From assembly GCF_002005465.1 (NCBI RefSeq), contig NZ_CP014691.1, positions 434,001 to 498,000 of the forward strand: DNA of 64,000 nt, read 5' to 3'. A program made the translations under genes and the position numbers. Below are positions 55,372 to 64,000 of the stretch, piece by piece; position 1 is the first letter of the stretch, and each line of letters opens with the position of its first letter. Below the pieces are notes generated by a model. The model had not been told where the DNA came from. It saw nothing but the letters and a program-made list of their open reading frames with translations, and ran no database searches. The DNA is from Neoasaia chiangmaiensis. Lineage in GTDB: Bacteria > Pseudomonadota > Alphaproteobacteria > Acetobacterales > Acetobacteraceae.

Positions 55372-56813
55372 CCGACAATATCGAAAGCCTGACGCGACAG
55401 GTGGCGCGCGATCTGGACAAGATCGCCTACGCGACCGGCAACTGGTCGCCACCATGCCAACGCGATGGCGAGCCTGTCCTGGATGTCGCGATTATCGGTG
55501 CCGGGCAGGGTGGTCTGGCGACGGCTTTCGCCCTGCGGCGTTTCGGCATCCACAATGTGCGGATTTTCGAACGTGCCAGCAACGGTGGTGCGGGACCATG
55601 GACGACATTCGCCCGCATGATCACGCTGAGAACACCAAAACACGTCACCGGACCGGATCTCGGCATCCCGTCGTTGACGCCACGCGCCTGGTTCGAGGCG
55701 CGATATGGGGAAGTGGCGTGGCAGCATCTGGACAAGATCAGTCGGCATGACTGGCAAGCCTACCTTGACTGGTTTCGTGACACGCTGAACCTTCCGGTCA
55801 CGCATGAAACCGCCCTGACGGATGTGGCGTGGGACCAAGGCCTCCTGCGGTTGACATTCATGGAAGCGGGCGGCGCCACGCAAATACGATGGGCGCGTAA
55901 GCTTGTCCTCGCAACGGGTATCGATGGCGGCGGCATGTGGCATGTGCCGTCTTTCATCCGCGATACCCTGCCTGCGGACCGCTATGCCCACACACATCAG
56001 GAGATCGACTTCGCGGCCTTGCACGGCAAACGCATTGGCGTGCTGGGCGGTGGCGCATCGGCTTTCGACAATGCCGCGACGGCGCTGGAGGCCGGGGCCG
56101 CGACCGTCGATCTGTGCATCCGTCGCCAGACGCTGCCGCGTATCAATCCCTATCGCTGGATGGAGAATGCCGGATTCCTCGGGCATTTCCATGCGCTACC
56201 CGATCTGACCCGCTGGCGTTTCATGCGGCATATCTTCGACCTTAACCAGCCGCCGCCACAGGACACGTTTTGGCGATGCAGCCGTTATGACGGCTTCAGA
56301 TTTCATGGCGACACACCATGGCTGAACGCAAGCATGCAGGATGATGGCGTGCTCGTCGCAACACCGCATGGCGAGATGGCCTTCGACTTCGTCATCATCG
56401 GCACGGGCTTCATCATCGATCTGGCCCGGCGGCCCGAAACGGCAGGTTTTGCGCCGAATGTCGCCCTCTGGCGCGATTGCTTCGCCGCACCTCCCGGCGA
56501 GGAAAGCGCTGTTCTCGGCAGCTACCCTTATCTCGGCTCGCACAGCCAGTTCCTGCCACGCGATCCCGATGCGAAGGATGCCGAAATGCTGGCGGCCATC
56601 CACAATTTCACATTCTCCGCCACACCCAGCATGGGCCTTTCCGGCGCCTCCATCAGCGGTATGCGTTTCGGGGTCGAGAGACTGGCGCGCGGGTTGGCTT
56701 GCGACCTGTTCGTGACGGATGGAGAACGGCATCTCGAGAGCCTCCTGGCCTATGACGCTGAGGAACTGACCAGCCTCACCGCACCGCCAGATTTTGCTGG
56801 AGGCCTCGCATGA
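55368..56813 (+). CDS. two-Rossmann FAD/NAD(P)-binding flavoprotein monooxygenase-like protein
   Basis: A 481-residue flavoprotein of unknown substrate. An FAD motif AIIGAGQGGLATAFALRRFG (about residues 41-60) is followed by a segment rich in aromatic residues (GGAGPWTTFARMITLRTPKH). A second dinucleotide motif GVLGGGASAFDNAATAL (about 222-238) suggests NAD(P)H binding. VIIGTGFIIDLARRPE and the C-terminal FSATPSMGLSGASISGMRFG close the fold. This is a class B (FMO or Baeyer-Villiger-like) layout, unlike the class A urate hydroxylase HpxO. Position between the phosphatase and AtzG in a purine operon suggests a ring-oxidising step. Overlaps on both sides are ATGA. Confidence 0.75.
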
Positions 56814-56992
56814 CGGACGCCATCGACGACAGGGAGATTGACATCCTCAGCGCCGGTGTCGGGCTGACGATCGCCCCGGAGCATCGCGCAGGTGTCAGCG
56901 CCAATCTGCGGCTTCTTCGCGCCTATAGCGAGTTGATCGACGAATTCCCTCTTCCGGACAGGGAAGAACCGGCGTTCGAGTACCACCCATGA
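56810..56992 (+). CDS. AtzG-like (DUF4089) amidase partner, HpxX-like
   Basis: A 60-residue helical protein of the DUF4089 family, corresponding to AtzG or HpxX, a GatC-like partner that stabilises the adjacent amidase. It carries a short hydrophobic helix (LSAGVGLTIAPEHRAGVSANLRLLRAYSELI, about residues 13-43) and the typical FPLPDREEPAFEY ending. Its ATG overlaps the flavoprotein stop and its own stop overlaps the amidase start, so all three are co-translated. The family assignment depends on length, ending and position. Confidence 0.82.
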   Translation: MTDAIDDREIDILSAGVGLTIAPEHRAGVSANLRLLRAYSELIDEFPLPDREEPAFEYHP

Positions 56993-58323
56993 CGGCGCCG
57001 GAGATCACCGGAGAGATACGCGCACGCCGCGTTTCGGCCGTCGATATCGCCAGACAGGCGATGGCGCGGATCGAGACGGAGGACGGACGATATAACGCAG
57101 TGACGCGCGTCCTGCATCAACGGGCGATGGAATGTGCAGCGCGGATCGATCGCCTTCTCGCGGCGGGTCAGGACCCCGGACCACTCGCGGGCGTTCCTTT
57201 CGGCGTCAAGGATCTGTTCGATGTGCGCGGTGAGGTCACGACGGCCGGATCGCGCGTTCTTGCCGGATCGTCTTCAGCAACCAAGGATGCGATCCTTGTC
57301 TCACGGTTGATCGAGGCTGGCGCCGTTCCGGTCGCGACGACCAATATGGACGAGTTCGCGTATGGATTTGCGACTGACAATGCCCACCACGGCGTCACGC
57401 GTAACCCCCACGATCAAGACAGACTGGCGGGCGGCTCATCCGGCGGATCCGCCGCCGGGGTTGCGGCGGGATTTTTTCCTGTTGCACTGGGGTCGGACAC
57501 CAACGGATCGATCCGCGTTCCCGCCTCGCTATGTGGCGTCTGGGGACTTCGGGCCACGCAGGGTCGTCTGCCGACCGAAGGCAGTTACCCCTTTGTCGCG
57601 AGCCTGGATACCGTGGGACCGTTTGCGACATCGTCGGCATATCTGCGGGCCACCTTCGAAGCGTTGAGCCGCGCGACACTTCCCGCCATCAACACGCGTG
57701 ATTGGCGGATAGCGCGGCTTGGCGGCTGGTTCGCCACCAACATGACGACTGACATGGCCCAGGCCATGGACAGCCTTGCCGGACATCTGGACGCAACCCA
57801 GGTCGTCGAATTGCCCGAAGTTGCCCGCGCCAGAGCCGCGGCGTTCGTCATCAGCGCGGCTGAGGGCGGGTCATTGCACCTGCCGCGCCTGCGGGAATTC
57901 GCCGATGAATACGATCCGGCCGTGCGTGATCGTCTGCTGGCCGGCGCCCTGCTGCCCGCCCATATCGTCTTCAAGGCACAGCGCCTGCGGAACTGGTTTC
58001 GCCGACAGATGCATAAGGCATTCGTCAATGCCGATATTCTGATTGCCCCCGCCGTGCCATGCGTAGCGCCTCGCCTCGACGAGCCCACCATTCGGATTGA
58101 CGGCAGGGACGTTCCGGCACGTGCCAATCTCGGCATCTACACGCAGCCGCTGACATTGGCGGGTTTCCCGATTTTAACGCTGCCGATGCGCACTTCCGGC
58201 CTGCCACTGGGCGCGCAGTTGATCGCCCGTCCCGGACGCGAAGACCAGCTCTTCGCGTTGGCAGCGGAACTGGAAGGATCCGGCATGACTGCTTCCCCGA
58301 AAAAGCACGATCATGCTGCATAG
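56989..58323 (+). CDS. AtzE-family amidase (amidase signature)
   Basis: Amidase-signature hydrolase, 444 residues, of the AtzE/HpxY group. The catalytic Lys is in [11 protein letters not shown] (about residue 70) and the cis-Ser plus nucleophilic Ser are in [33 protein letters not shown] (about 147-178, read in pieces). AtzE itself is 1-carboxybiuret hydrolase and Klebsiella HpxY is an uncharacterised amidase of oxalurate breakdown. Here the substrate could be oxalurate or another ureide amide. The stop overlaps the next gene by 11 bases. Confidence 0.87.
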   Translation: MTAPEITGEIRARRVSAVDIARQAMARIETEDGRYNAVTRVLHQRAMECAARIDRLLAAGQDPGPLAGVPFGVKDLFDVRGEVTTAGSRVLAGSSSATKDAILVSRLIEAGAVPVATTNMDEFAYGFATDNAHHGVTRNPHDQDRLAGGSSGGSAAGVAAGFFPVALGSDTNGSIRVPASLCGVWGLRATQGRLPTEGSYPFVASLDTVGPFATSSAYLRATFEALSRATLPAINTRDWRIARLGGWFATNMTTDMAQAMDSLAGHLDATQVVELPEVARARAAAFVISAAEGGSLHLPRLREFADEYDPAVRDRLLAGALLPAHIVFKAQRLRNWFRRQMHKAFVNADILIAPAVPCVAPRLDEPTIRIDGRDVPARANLGIYTQPLTLAGFPILTLPMRTSGLPLGAQLIARPGREDQLFALAAELEGSGMTASPKKHDHAA

Positions 58324-59887
58324 CGCGCGCGCGAAGCATGGCATGGTCACAGCGCCCCATCATCTCGCCGCGCAGACCGGCCGCGACATTTTGAAATCCG
58401 GCGGTTCGGCCATCGATGCCGCCATCGGCGTGGCCGCCACCTTGGCTGTCGTCTACCCCCATATGACCGGAATCGGCGGGGACGGTTTCTGGCTCATTCG
58501 TCGACCGGACGGGCAGGTAACGGCAATCGACGCGTGTGGGCGGGCGGCACGGGCCGCCGAAGTTGAACTGTATCGCGGCAGGGATGCCATACCCTGGCAC
58601 GGCGGGCTGGCGGCCAATACGGTGGCCGGAACCGTCTCGGGCTGGCAGGCCGCACATCATATCGGCGGGCGACAGCCGATCGCGCGGCTTCTCGACGATG
58701 CGATCCATTATGCCGAGGACGGTGTCATCGCAACGGAAAGCCTCGCCGGGCTTGCAGCGCGCCATGCCGGTGATCTTCGGCATATTCCCGGGTTCGCAAC
58801 GCTTTTCCTGCCTGACGGTGCGCCGATTGCGACGGGCGAAGTTCTCCGCAATACCGCATTGGCGAATACACTGAGGCGGCTTGCGGCGGCCGGGTTATCC
58901 GATTTCTACACGGGGTCGCTTGCCGCCGATATCGCGCGCGATCTTCACACCGCCGGCTCTCCGGTCGATGTCAACGATCTTGAGGCGCATACGGCGACGG
59001 TCGGCACGCCATTATCCGTGCAACTCGGATGTGGCCGGTTTTACAATACCCGACCGCCAACGCAAGGCGCAGCATCCCTGCTGATTCTGGCACTGGCCGA
59101 ACGGTGGGGCGTGCGTGGCGCCGATACGACCGAAGACCTGCATAAATGGGTCGAGGCGACCAAACGCGCTTTTCTCTATCGGGACGCGACGATTGCTGAT
59201 CCGGCAATCATGATGTCCGACCCGCAGGACCTGCTTCAGGATCCGTCGGCGCTGGATACCATGGCGGCGGCATTCGATCCTGATCGGGCGACGCCCTGGC
59301 CCCGCCCGTCCCATGGTGGCGACACGACATGGTTCGGTGTCGTCGATGCCCAGGGCTGGGCGGTCAGCGCGATACAAAGCCTGTATTTCGAATTCGGCTC
59401 GGGCGTCACGCTGCCGAACACTGGCATCGTCTGGCAGAATCGCGGCGCGAGTTTCGACCTGAGCAACCACGGTCTTCGTCGTCTCGCACCGGGCCGCAAG
59501 CCGTTTCATACCCTGAATCCCGCTCTGGCCGAATTGCGTGACGGCAGCATCATGACCTACGGCACGATGGGCGGGGAGGGACAACCGCAAACCCAGGCGG
59601 CAATCGTCGCGCGTGCGGTGATTGCCGGCATGAGCCTGCAACACGCCATCACGGCGCCGAGATGGTTATTGGGGCGCACATGGGGCGAAGCCACCACGAC
59701 GTTGAAACTGGAGGACCGCTTCCCCGGCGATATCGTCGATGCACTCCGAACGATGGGGCACGATGTCGAGATTCTTCCGGCCTTTGCGGATGCCATGGGG
59801 CATGCCGGTGCAATCCGGCGTTATGGCGACGGCACGCTGGAAGGCGCATGCGATCCGCGTAGCGATGGCACGGTGGCGGCGTGGTGA
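58313..59887 (+). CDS. hpxW: gamma-glutamyltransferase-like Ntn hydrolase, HpxW-type oxamate amidohydrolase
   Basis: A 524-residue Ntn hydrolase of the gamma-glutamyltranspeptidase family. HpxW of Klebsiella splits oxamate to oxalate and ammonia in uric acid breakdown. The N-terminal part has AAIGVAATLAVVYPHMTGIGGDGFW (large-subunit helix, about residues 37-61). The autoprocessing site is GGDTTWFGVVD, with the nucleophile Thr about 338. The C-terminal part has GTMGGEGQPQTQAA. No signal peptide is visible, unlike secreted glutamyltransferases, which supports a cytoplasmic HpxW role. It follows the amidase gene with an 11-base overlap. Confidence 0.84.
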   Translation: MLHSARAKHGMVTAPHHLAAQTGRDILKSGGSAIDAAIGVAATLAVVYPHMTGIGGDGFWLIRRPDGQVTAIDACGRAARAAEVELYRGRDAIPWHGGLAANTVAGTVSGWQAAHHIGGRQPIARLLDDAIHYAEDGVIATESLAGLAARHAGDLRHIPGFATLFLPDGAPIATGEVLRNTALANTLRRLAAAGLSDFYTGSLAADIARDLHTAGSPVDVNDLEAHTATVGTPLSVQLGCGRFYNTRPPTQGAASLLILALAERWGVRGADTTEDLHKWVEATKRAFLYRDATIADPAIMMSDPQDLLQDPSALDTMAAAFDPDRATPWPRPSHGGDTTWFGVVDAQGWAVSAIQSLYFEFGSGVTLPNTGIVWQNRGASFDLSNHGLRRLAPGRKPFHTLNPALAELRDGSIMTYGTMGGEGQPQTQAAIVARAVIAGMSLQHAITAPRWLLGRTWGEATTTLKLEDRFPGDIVDALRTMGHDVEILPAFADAMGHAGAIRRYGDGTLEGACDPRSDGTVAAW

Positions 59888-59898
59888 ATGAGGTGAAC

Positions 59899-60804
59899 AT
59901 GACACAATCCTACCCACGGGACCTGATCGGCTACGGTGCGCACCCTCCCGATCCATGCTGGCCGAATGCCGCACGCATCGCCGTTCAGTTCGTGCTGAAT
60001 TACGAGGAAGGCGCGGAAAACAGCGTTCTACATGGCGATGCGGGATCGGAAGCATTCCTTTCCGAGATGATTGGCGCGCGCGCCATATCGGGCAGCCGCG
60101 GCATGCAGATGGAAAGTCTGTATGAATATGGTTCACGGGTGGGTTTCTGGCGGCTGCATCGCCTGTTTACGGCAGCGGGCCTGCCCGTGACGGTCTTCGG
60201 CGTCGCGCTGGCATTGGCGCGCAACCCGGATGCCGTCATGGCCATGCGCAAGGCGGATTGGGAAATCGCCAGCCATGGACTGCGCTGGATCGATTATCAG
60301 GATATCCCCGTCGACGTCGAACGCGCGCACATCCTTGAGGCGATCGCCCTGCATACGTCCGTCGTCGGCGAGCGACCGCTCGGCTGGTATCAGGGGCGGA
60401 CGAGTCCGAATACCGCGCGCCTTGTCGCCGAGGAGGGCGGATTTGTTTACGACGCCGATTCCTATGCCGACGAACTGCCTTATTATGATCGAACCCATGG
60501 CCGCAATCAGCTGATCGTGCCGTATACGCTTGATGCAAACGACATGAAGTTCGCTGCCCTGAACGGTTTCACCGAAGGCGAGCAGTTCTTCCGTTATCTC
60601 CGCGATACATTCGATCTGCTGTATGCAGAAGGCGAGACAGCGCCCCGCATGATGTCGATCGGCCTGCATTGTCGTCTTGCCGGAAAGCCGGCGCGTACCT
60701 TGGCACTGCAGAAGTTCATCGAGCACATCGCACGCCACGATCGCGTCTGGGTGGCACGACGGCTGGACATCGCCCAACACTGGCTGAGGACCCACCCTGC
60801 ATGA
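59899..60804 (+). CDS. puuE: allantoinase PuuE
   Basis: Metal-independent allantoinase of the polysaccharide-deacetylase fold, which opens allantoin to allantoate. The 301-residue protein opens with YPRDLIGYGAHPPDPCWPNAARIAVQFVLNYEEGAENSVLHGD, contains REIG-type strands such as EIASHGLRWIDYQ, and has the substrate segment PLGWYQGRTSPNTARLV and YDADSYADELPYY. The C-terminal SIGLHCRLAGKPAR is typical. I used the ATG at 59899 with AGGTG upstream; a GTG at 59881 overlapping the previous gene is an alternative. Its stop overlaps uraD (ATGA). Confidence 0.92.
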   Translation: MTQSYPRDLIGYGAHPPDPCWPNAARIAVQFVLNYEEGAENSVLHGDAGSEAFLSEMIGARAISGSRGMQMESLYEYGSRVGFWRLHRLFTAAGLPVTVFGVALALARNPDAVMAMRKADWEIASHGLRWIDYQDIPVDVERAHILEAIALHTSVVGERPLGWYQGRTSPNTARLVAEEGGFVYDADSYADELPYYDRTHGRNQLIVPYTLDANDMKFAALNGFTEGEQFFRYLRDTFDLLYAEGETAPRMMSIGLHCRLAGKPARTLALQKFIEHIARHDRVWVARRLDIAQHWLRTHPA

Positions 60805-61295
60805 TCGAGGGAATTTCGTCCGCCGATTTCGTCTCGCGGTTCGGCGACATCTACGAGAACTCGCCATGGATCGTGGAGGCGGCCTATGCGCAGGGACCTT
60901 TTGCCGACCCGGCGATATTCCTGGCGACATGTGCGGATATCGTACGTGGGGCCGATATCGCTCGCCGCCGGGCACTGGTGCGTGCTCATCCGGAACTGGC
61001 GCGCAAGTTCGGCGTCGATCCCACGCTTGGCGAACTATCCGCCGCCGAGCAGGCCGGTGCCGGCCTGGATCGCCTGACGCCGGATGAGTTCACACGCTTC
61101 AGGGCCGCAAACGACGCCTACCGCCAGCGTTTCGACATGCCTTTCGTGATCTGCGTGCGGGAAGCCAGCAAAGCCGTCATTCTCGCCGAGTTACAAAGAA
61201 GGCTGGCGAACGCGGACGATGTAGAGCTTGAGGAGGCGCTGACGCAGATCGATCGTATTGCAGCCCTGCGGTTACAGGATAAGCTTCGGCCATGA
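60801..61295 (+). CDS. uraD: 2-oxo-4-hydroxy-4-carboxy-5-ureidoimidazoline decarboxylase
   Basis: Converts OHCU to S-allantoin, the step before allantoinase. The 164-residue all-helical protein has FGDIYENSPWIVEAAY at the start, the AHPELARKFG block with the conserved His (about residue 70), the LTPDEFTRFRAANDAYRQRF block (about 96-115) and FVICVREASKAVIL near 120. The start ATG overlaps the puuE stop and the stop overlaps uraH, so the urate steps are translated as one unit. Confidence 0.92.
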   Translation: MIEGISSADFVSRFGDIYENSPWIVEAAYAQGPFADPAIFLATCADIVRGADIARRRALVRAHPELARKFGVDPTLGELSAAEQAGAGLDRLTPDEFTRFRAANDAYRQRFDMPFVICVREASKAVILAELQRRLANADDVELEEALTQIDRIAALRLQDKLRP

Positions 61296-61624
61296 CAACA
61301 CTTTCGACCCACGTGCTGGATACCGCCCTTGGCAGACCGGCGTCAGGCGTGAGCTTTACGTTGCAGGAAGGTGACGTGTTGCGCTTCGAAGGCATCACGA
61401 ACGAAGACGGCCGTTGTCCTGCGCTGAAGGACCTCGTCCTGACGGCCGGCCGATACCGGCTTGTCTTCTGCGTCGCTGCCTATTTCGCAGAGCAGGGTAT
61501 GGTGTTGGCCGATCCGCCGTTTCTGGAGACCGTTCCCATTTTCTTCGGCATCGGAGATGAGGGGCATTATCACGTGCCACTTCTGCTCTCGCCCTATGGT
61601 TACTCGACCTATCGCGGCAGCTGA
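61292..61624 (+). CDS. uraH: 5-hydroxyisourate hydrolase (transthyretin-like)
   Basis: Hydrolyses 5-hydroxyisourate to OHCU, one step before UraD. The 110-residue protein has STHVLDTALGRPASGV with the catalytic His (about residue 6). Arg residues lie in TNEDGRCPAL, and FYIG-type strands near residue 75 read FFGIGDEGHYHVPLLLSPYGYSTYRGS, which ends in the diagnostic tetrapeptide YRGS. It is the last gene of the nine-gene overlapping operon. Confidence 0.94.
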   Translation: MTTLSTHVLDTALGRPASGVSFTLQEGDVLRFEGITNEDGRCPALKDLVLTAGRYRLVFCVAAYFAEQGMVLADPPFLETVPIFFGIGDEGHYHVPLLLSPYGYSTYRGS

Positions 61625-61689
61625 CAAGAGATGAAACATTTAGGGGTTCTGGCGTTAGGTCTTCAAACCGACGACAAAGGACCGCGACG

Positions 61690-62253
61690 ATGACCACAGA
61701 CCCTGGCAACACCTTCCTGACGGACGTGGCAATGCTGCGCGAGCGCGCCAGGAAATCCCTCGACGATGGTGCCGTAACGCCTACCTATCAGGGCGATGTC
61801 CAAAAGACGATCGATCTCCTGCAAAGCGTCGTGGCGACGGAACTCGTCTGCGTACTGCGCTACACGATGCACTCAATCTCCGTCGAAGGCTTGGCAAGCG
61901 AAAGCGTGGGCGCCGAATTCGCCCAACATGCGAAGGAAGAGCGTCAGCATATGCTTGCCGCCGCCGAGCGCATCGATCAATTGGGTGGTATTCCGAACTT
62001 CAATCCTGAAGGCCTGGCCTCGCGTTCGGCGACAGAATACGGCAACGGCGGCAATCTTGTCGAAATGGTCAAGCAGAACCTGATCGCCGAACGTGTCGTG
62101 ATCGAACACTATCAGGAGTTGATCCGCTATTTCGGCGACCATGATCCCACCACGCGGATCATGCTGGAAGGCTTCCTGGCGGAAGAGGAAGACCACGCGA
62201 CGGACATGCACGATCTTCTGGTCGCGCACGAAGGCAAGCCATTCCTTTCCTGA
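61690..62253 (+). CDS. ferritin-like diiron protein (bacterioferritin/Dps-like)
   Basis: A 187-residue four-helix-bundle iron-binding protein. The ferritin diiron ligand pattern is seen as TELVCVLRYTMH (Glu about 51), AKEERQHMLAAAERIDQLGG (Glu and His about 84), NLIAERVVIEHYQ (Glu about 138) and EEEDHATDMHDLL (Glu and His about 170). It resembles the single-subunit bacterioferritin-like proteins of alphaproteobacteria rather than haem-bound Bfr. AAAGGA precedes the ATG, 65 bases after uraH. Whether it is expressed with the urate operon is uncertain. Confidence 0.85.
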   Translation: MTTDPGNTFLTDVAMLRERARKSLDDGAVTPTYQGDVQKTIDLLQSVVATELVCVLRYTMHSISVEGLASESVGAEFAQHAKEERQHMLAAAERIDQLGGIPNFNPEGLASRSATEYGNGGNLVEMVKQNLIAERVVIEHYQELIRYFGDHDPTTRIMLEGFLAEEEDHATDMHDLLVAHEGKPFLS

Positions 62254-62287
62254 GCACATGACCTTGCCAGAGAACATCTGAAGCCAC

Positions 62288-62318
62288 GGCCCCCGATGAG
62301 CATACCGCTCCGGGGGCC
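62288..62318 (+). terminator. rho-independent terminator after ferritin-like gene
   Basis: An 8-bp GC-rich stem (GGCCCCCG with CGGGGGCC) and 15-nt loop, followed by TTTTTT, in the gap before the convergent DUF4175 gene. Confidence 0.85.
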
Positions 62319-62364
62319 TTTTTTAGCGGTGGCCGGATGTCGCCACGACAGGCAGCGCGGCGGC

Positions 62365-64000
62365 TCAGTATGATTTGAGCAGCCGATCGAGATAATCGAG
62401 TTCGCTGCGCGGGCGCGTCCGATCGGCATCCCGGCGGCGTAGTTCGCGTTCGATTTCCCGCGCCCGCGCACGCTGGTCGGCCTCCGGTATGTGGCCGTCC
62501 GTGTCCATGCCCTGATTACCCTTGCCCAGCTTACGCCCCAGCGGATCGCGATCGCCATGACGGTCCGCATCCGCGCCGTCCGAGTCACTATCGTCGCCCT
62601 GGCCTTGTCCCGCTTTTCCACCGCCCTGTCGATCAGCGGCGGAGCTGAAGCCGGGCAACAGTGCAATCGGGCCGCCGCCCTTCGACTGCGCCTTCTGTGC
62701 GTCGCTCATCTGTTTGCCGGCTTCCGCAAGGTCCTTGAGCGCCTGCTGTTCGGCCTGTTGCGCCGCGTCATCCTGCCCATGCGCCAAGGCATGTCGGGCG
62801 GCGGCCATGTCCTTATCGGCCTTCTTCAAGCCGTCGAGAGGTTTGCCGGATGTCTGCTTCACCGCATCGTTCAGGATCGTATCCACGCGACGCAACGCAC
62901 TTTGCACGGCATGATCCTTGCGCCGCTCCTCGTCGTGGGTGGCCTCGACAGCCGGGTCGGCAGGCGGTGGTGCCGTATCCGTCCTCGTCTCCAGCGCTTC
63001 CGATGGCGGTTGTTGCAGGCCAAGCCGGCGAAGCAATTCCGGCGTGGACATCGTCGCGAGATCCTGATTGTCGCTCCCGCCCGGACTGTCCTCATCCTGA
63101 TCGGTCGAATTCGCGCGACGCTGGGCACTCAGCCGGGACTGGGTATGATCGAGCAATGCCGCCTGCCGCTTGACCAGATCGTGAAGTTCGTGGCGCTGGG
63201 CCTGCGCCTCGGCCTGCGCACGCATCTGTTGCGCCATGTTCGCCAGATCCTGCGGCGTGGCATTGCGCATCCGGCTGGTCATCTCTTCCAATTGCTGGAG
63301 CCGACGCATCGCATCGTCGCCGTGACCATTCGTCGCGTCCGATTGCAGCCGTCGCATGAGCCGCGCGAAAGCATCATCGGCATCCCCCTGATCCTGGCTT
63401 GTTTCCGGCAACATCGTGCCGTTCTGCATGGCCTGACGCATCAAGGCCTGCATCCTGCGATCAATCGCCTGCCGCAGGGTCTTCATGCGCTGGGCCAGCT
63501 CTTCCTGCTCCGCGGTCACCTGTCCGGCATGACCCAGCTTCTTCATATGCGCGATCTGCGTCTGTACGGCCGCCTGTGCCGCCCGGATATCGAGATTGGC
63601 CAAAGCCGTTTCGCGATCCGTTTCGCGCAGATCCTCCAGATAGAGCGCTACCGCCCAGGTAAGACCGATCACCTGCTCCCTGGCGTCTGCGTCATCCGGG
63701 TCGGTCAATTGGCTGGCGGCCAGATCAAGCGAAAGGATTACGCCTGTCTCGCGAAGGGGCAGGACCTCGGTCAGTGCGCGCAGATCGTCGGCTGCCGCCA
63801 CGCGCGTCTGTTCACCCAGCGCAAGGCGATGCCGTGTCGCGATGATCGCCTTCGCGACCGGGTCATGGAAACTGCGCGCCGGCAACCGGAAAGTCACGGG
63901 CTTGCTTCGCGCGTGCAGGCCGCTGACGCTGGTGGCATATAGCGTGGCATCCACCTGTTCGCCCGCCCATGGATCCGCGGACAGGTCCTGCTCCGAAACA
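62365..64000 (-). CDS. DUF4175 (TIGR02302) protein, N-terminal part outside window
   Basis: The C-terminal 545 residues of a large alphaproteobacterial envelope protein of unknown function. The frame is open to the right edge, so the start and any N-terminal membrane helices are missing. The visible part has the family block PVTFRLPARSFHDPVAKAIIATRHRLAL, then long predicted coiled-coil helices rich in Gln and Ala (MQALMRQAMQNG, MAQQMRAQAEAQAQRHEL). A low-complexity linker near the C-terminus is rich in Gly/Asp (DDSDSDGADADRHGD), and the end is DYLDRLLKSY. Similar proteins are about 850 residues. It converges on the ferritin-like gene. Confidence 0.85.
   Translation of the reverse strand, partial: VSEQDLSADPWAGEQVDATLYATSVSGLHARSKPVTFRLPARSFHDPVAKAIIATRHRLALGEQTRVAAADDLRALTEVLPLRETGVILSLDLAASQLTDPDDADAREQVIGLTWAVALYLEDLRETDRETALANLDIRAAQAAVQTQIAHMKKLGHAGQVTAEQEELAQRMKTLRQAIDRRMQALMRQAMQNGTMLPETSQDQGDADDAFARLMRRLQSDATNGHGDDAMRRLQQLEEMTSRMRNATPQDLANMAQQMRAQAEAQAQRHELHDLVKRQAALLDHTQSRLSAQRRANSTDQDEDSPGGSDNQDLATMSTPELLRRLGLQQPPSEALETRTDTAPPPADPAVEATHDEERRKDHAVQSALRRVDTILNDAVKQTSGKPLDGLKKADKDMAAARHALAHGQDDAAQQAEQQALKDLAEAGKQMSDAQKAQSKGGGPIALLPGFSSAADRQGGGKAGQGQGDDSDSDGADADRHGDRDPLGRKLGKGNQGMDTDGHIPEADQRARAREIERELRRRDADRTRPRSELDYLDRLLKSY

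Noticed and set aside
62491-63942. 483-residue plus-strand frame opposite DUF4175
   Set aside because: Leucine/arginine-rich complement of a Gln/Ala coiled-coil gene; no ribosome-binding site or domain.

Overview
The window looks like chromosome of an acetic acid bacterium (Acetobacteraceae, Alphaproteobacteria). The evidence is an alpha-type general stress response locus (PhyR, NepR, EcfG-like sigma factors, HWE kinase), PopZ and TrcR (DUF1013) homologues, a DUF4175 protein, an alpha-amino acid ester hydrolase of the Acetobacter type, and moderately high GC. The genus cannot be fixed from sequence alone. No rRNA, CRISPR array, complete prophage or intact IS was seen. The only mobile-element trace is a broken integrase beside tRNA-Cys.

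Region 1 (1-12.5 kb): a leftward run of housekeeping and quality-control genes (HtrA protease, lytic transglycosylase, NAD-type isocitrate dehydrogenase, aminopeptidase P, GNAT acetyltransferase, PrmA, UvrD). It is followed by two RadC paralogues flanking a HAD phosphatase, then purEK. The first RadC has lost its JAMM metal site. The transglycosylase appears to carry a frameshift near its 3' end. Region 2 (12.5-21 kb): a YdcH-like protein, TrcR, Hsp20 with a possible RNA-thermometer hairpin, L31, MscL, a small lipoprotein, SecDF, a Gfo/Idh oxidoreductase and an ABC-F ATPase. Region 3 (21-25.5 kb): the general stress response locus, with phyR leftward and two EcfG-like sigma factors, a 56-residue NepR and a membrane HWE/HisKA_2 kinase rightward. 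Region 4 (25.5-37 kb): cydDC, an OmpA-like lipoprotein, recQ, a PCuAC chaperone, nrdR-nusB-thiL, a divergent acyltransferase-like/SDR pair, and glucokinase. Region 5 (37-48.5 kb): integrase remnant, tRNA-Cys, TolC-like protein, PopZ, ValRS, ilvD, alpha-amino acid ester hydrolase, msrA and a DUF2252 protein.

Region 6 (48.6-61.6 kb) is the accessory highlight, a two-armed nucleobase-catabolic island. The leftward arm (preT, preA, M20 amidohydrolase) reduces uracil/thymine and probably cleaves the N-carbamoyl product. A RutR-like TetR regulator sits between the arms. The rightward arm is a nine-gene, almost fully overlapping operon: dihydropyrimidinase, exported HAD phosphatase, two-Rossmann flavoprotein monooxygenase, AtzG-like and AtzE-like amidase pair, oxamate amidohydrolase-like Ntn hydrolase, allantoinase PuuE, OHCU decarboxylase and hydroxyisourate hydrolase. 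Together they cover pyrimidine ring opening and the urate-to-allantoate steps, but no recognised urate oxidase is present. The flavoprotein is a candidate for that or another missing step. A perfect palindrome upstream of preT matches the RutR box spacing (TGACC-N4-GGTCA) and also looks like the terminator of the regulator gene. The window ends with a ferritin-like protein and a partial DUF4175 protein.
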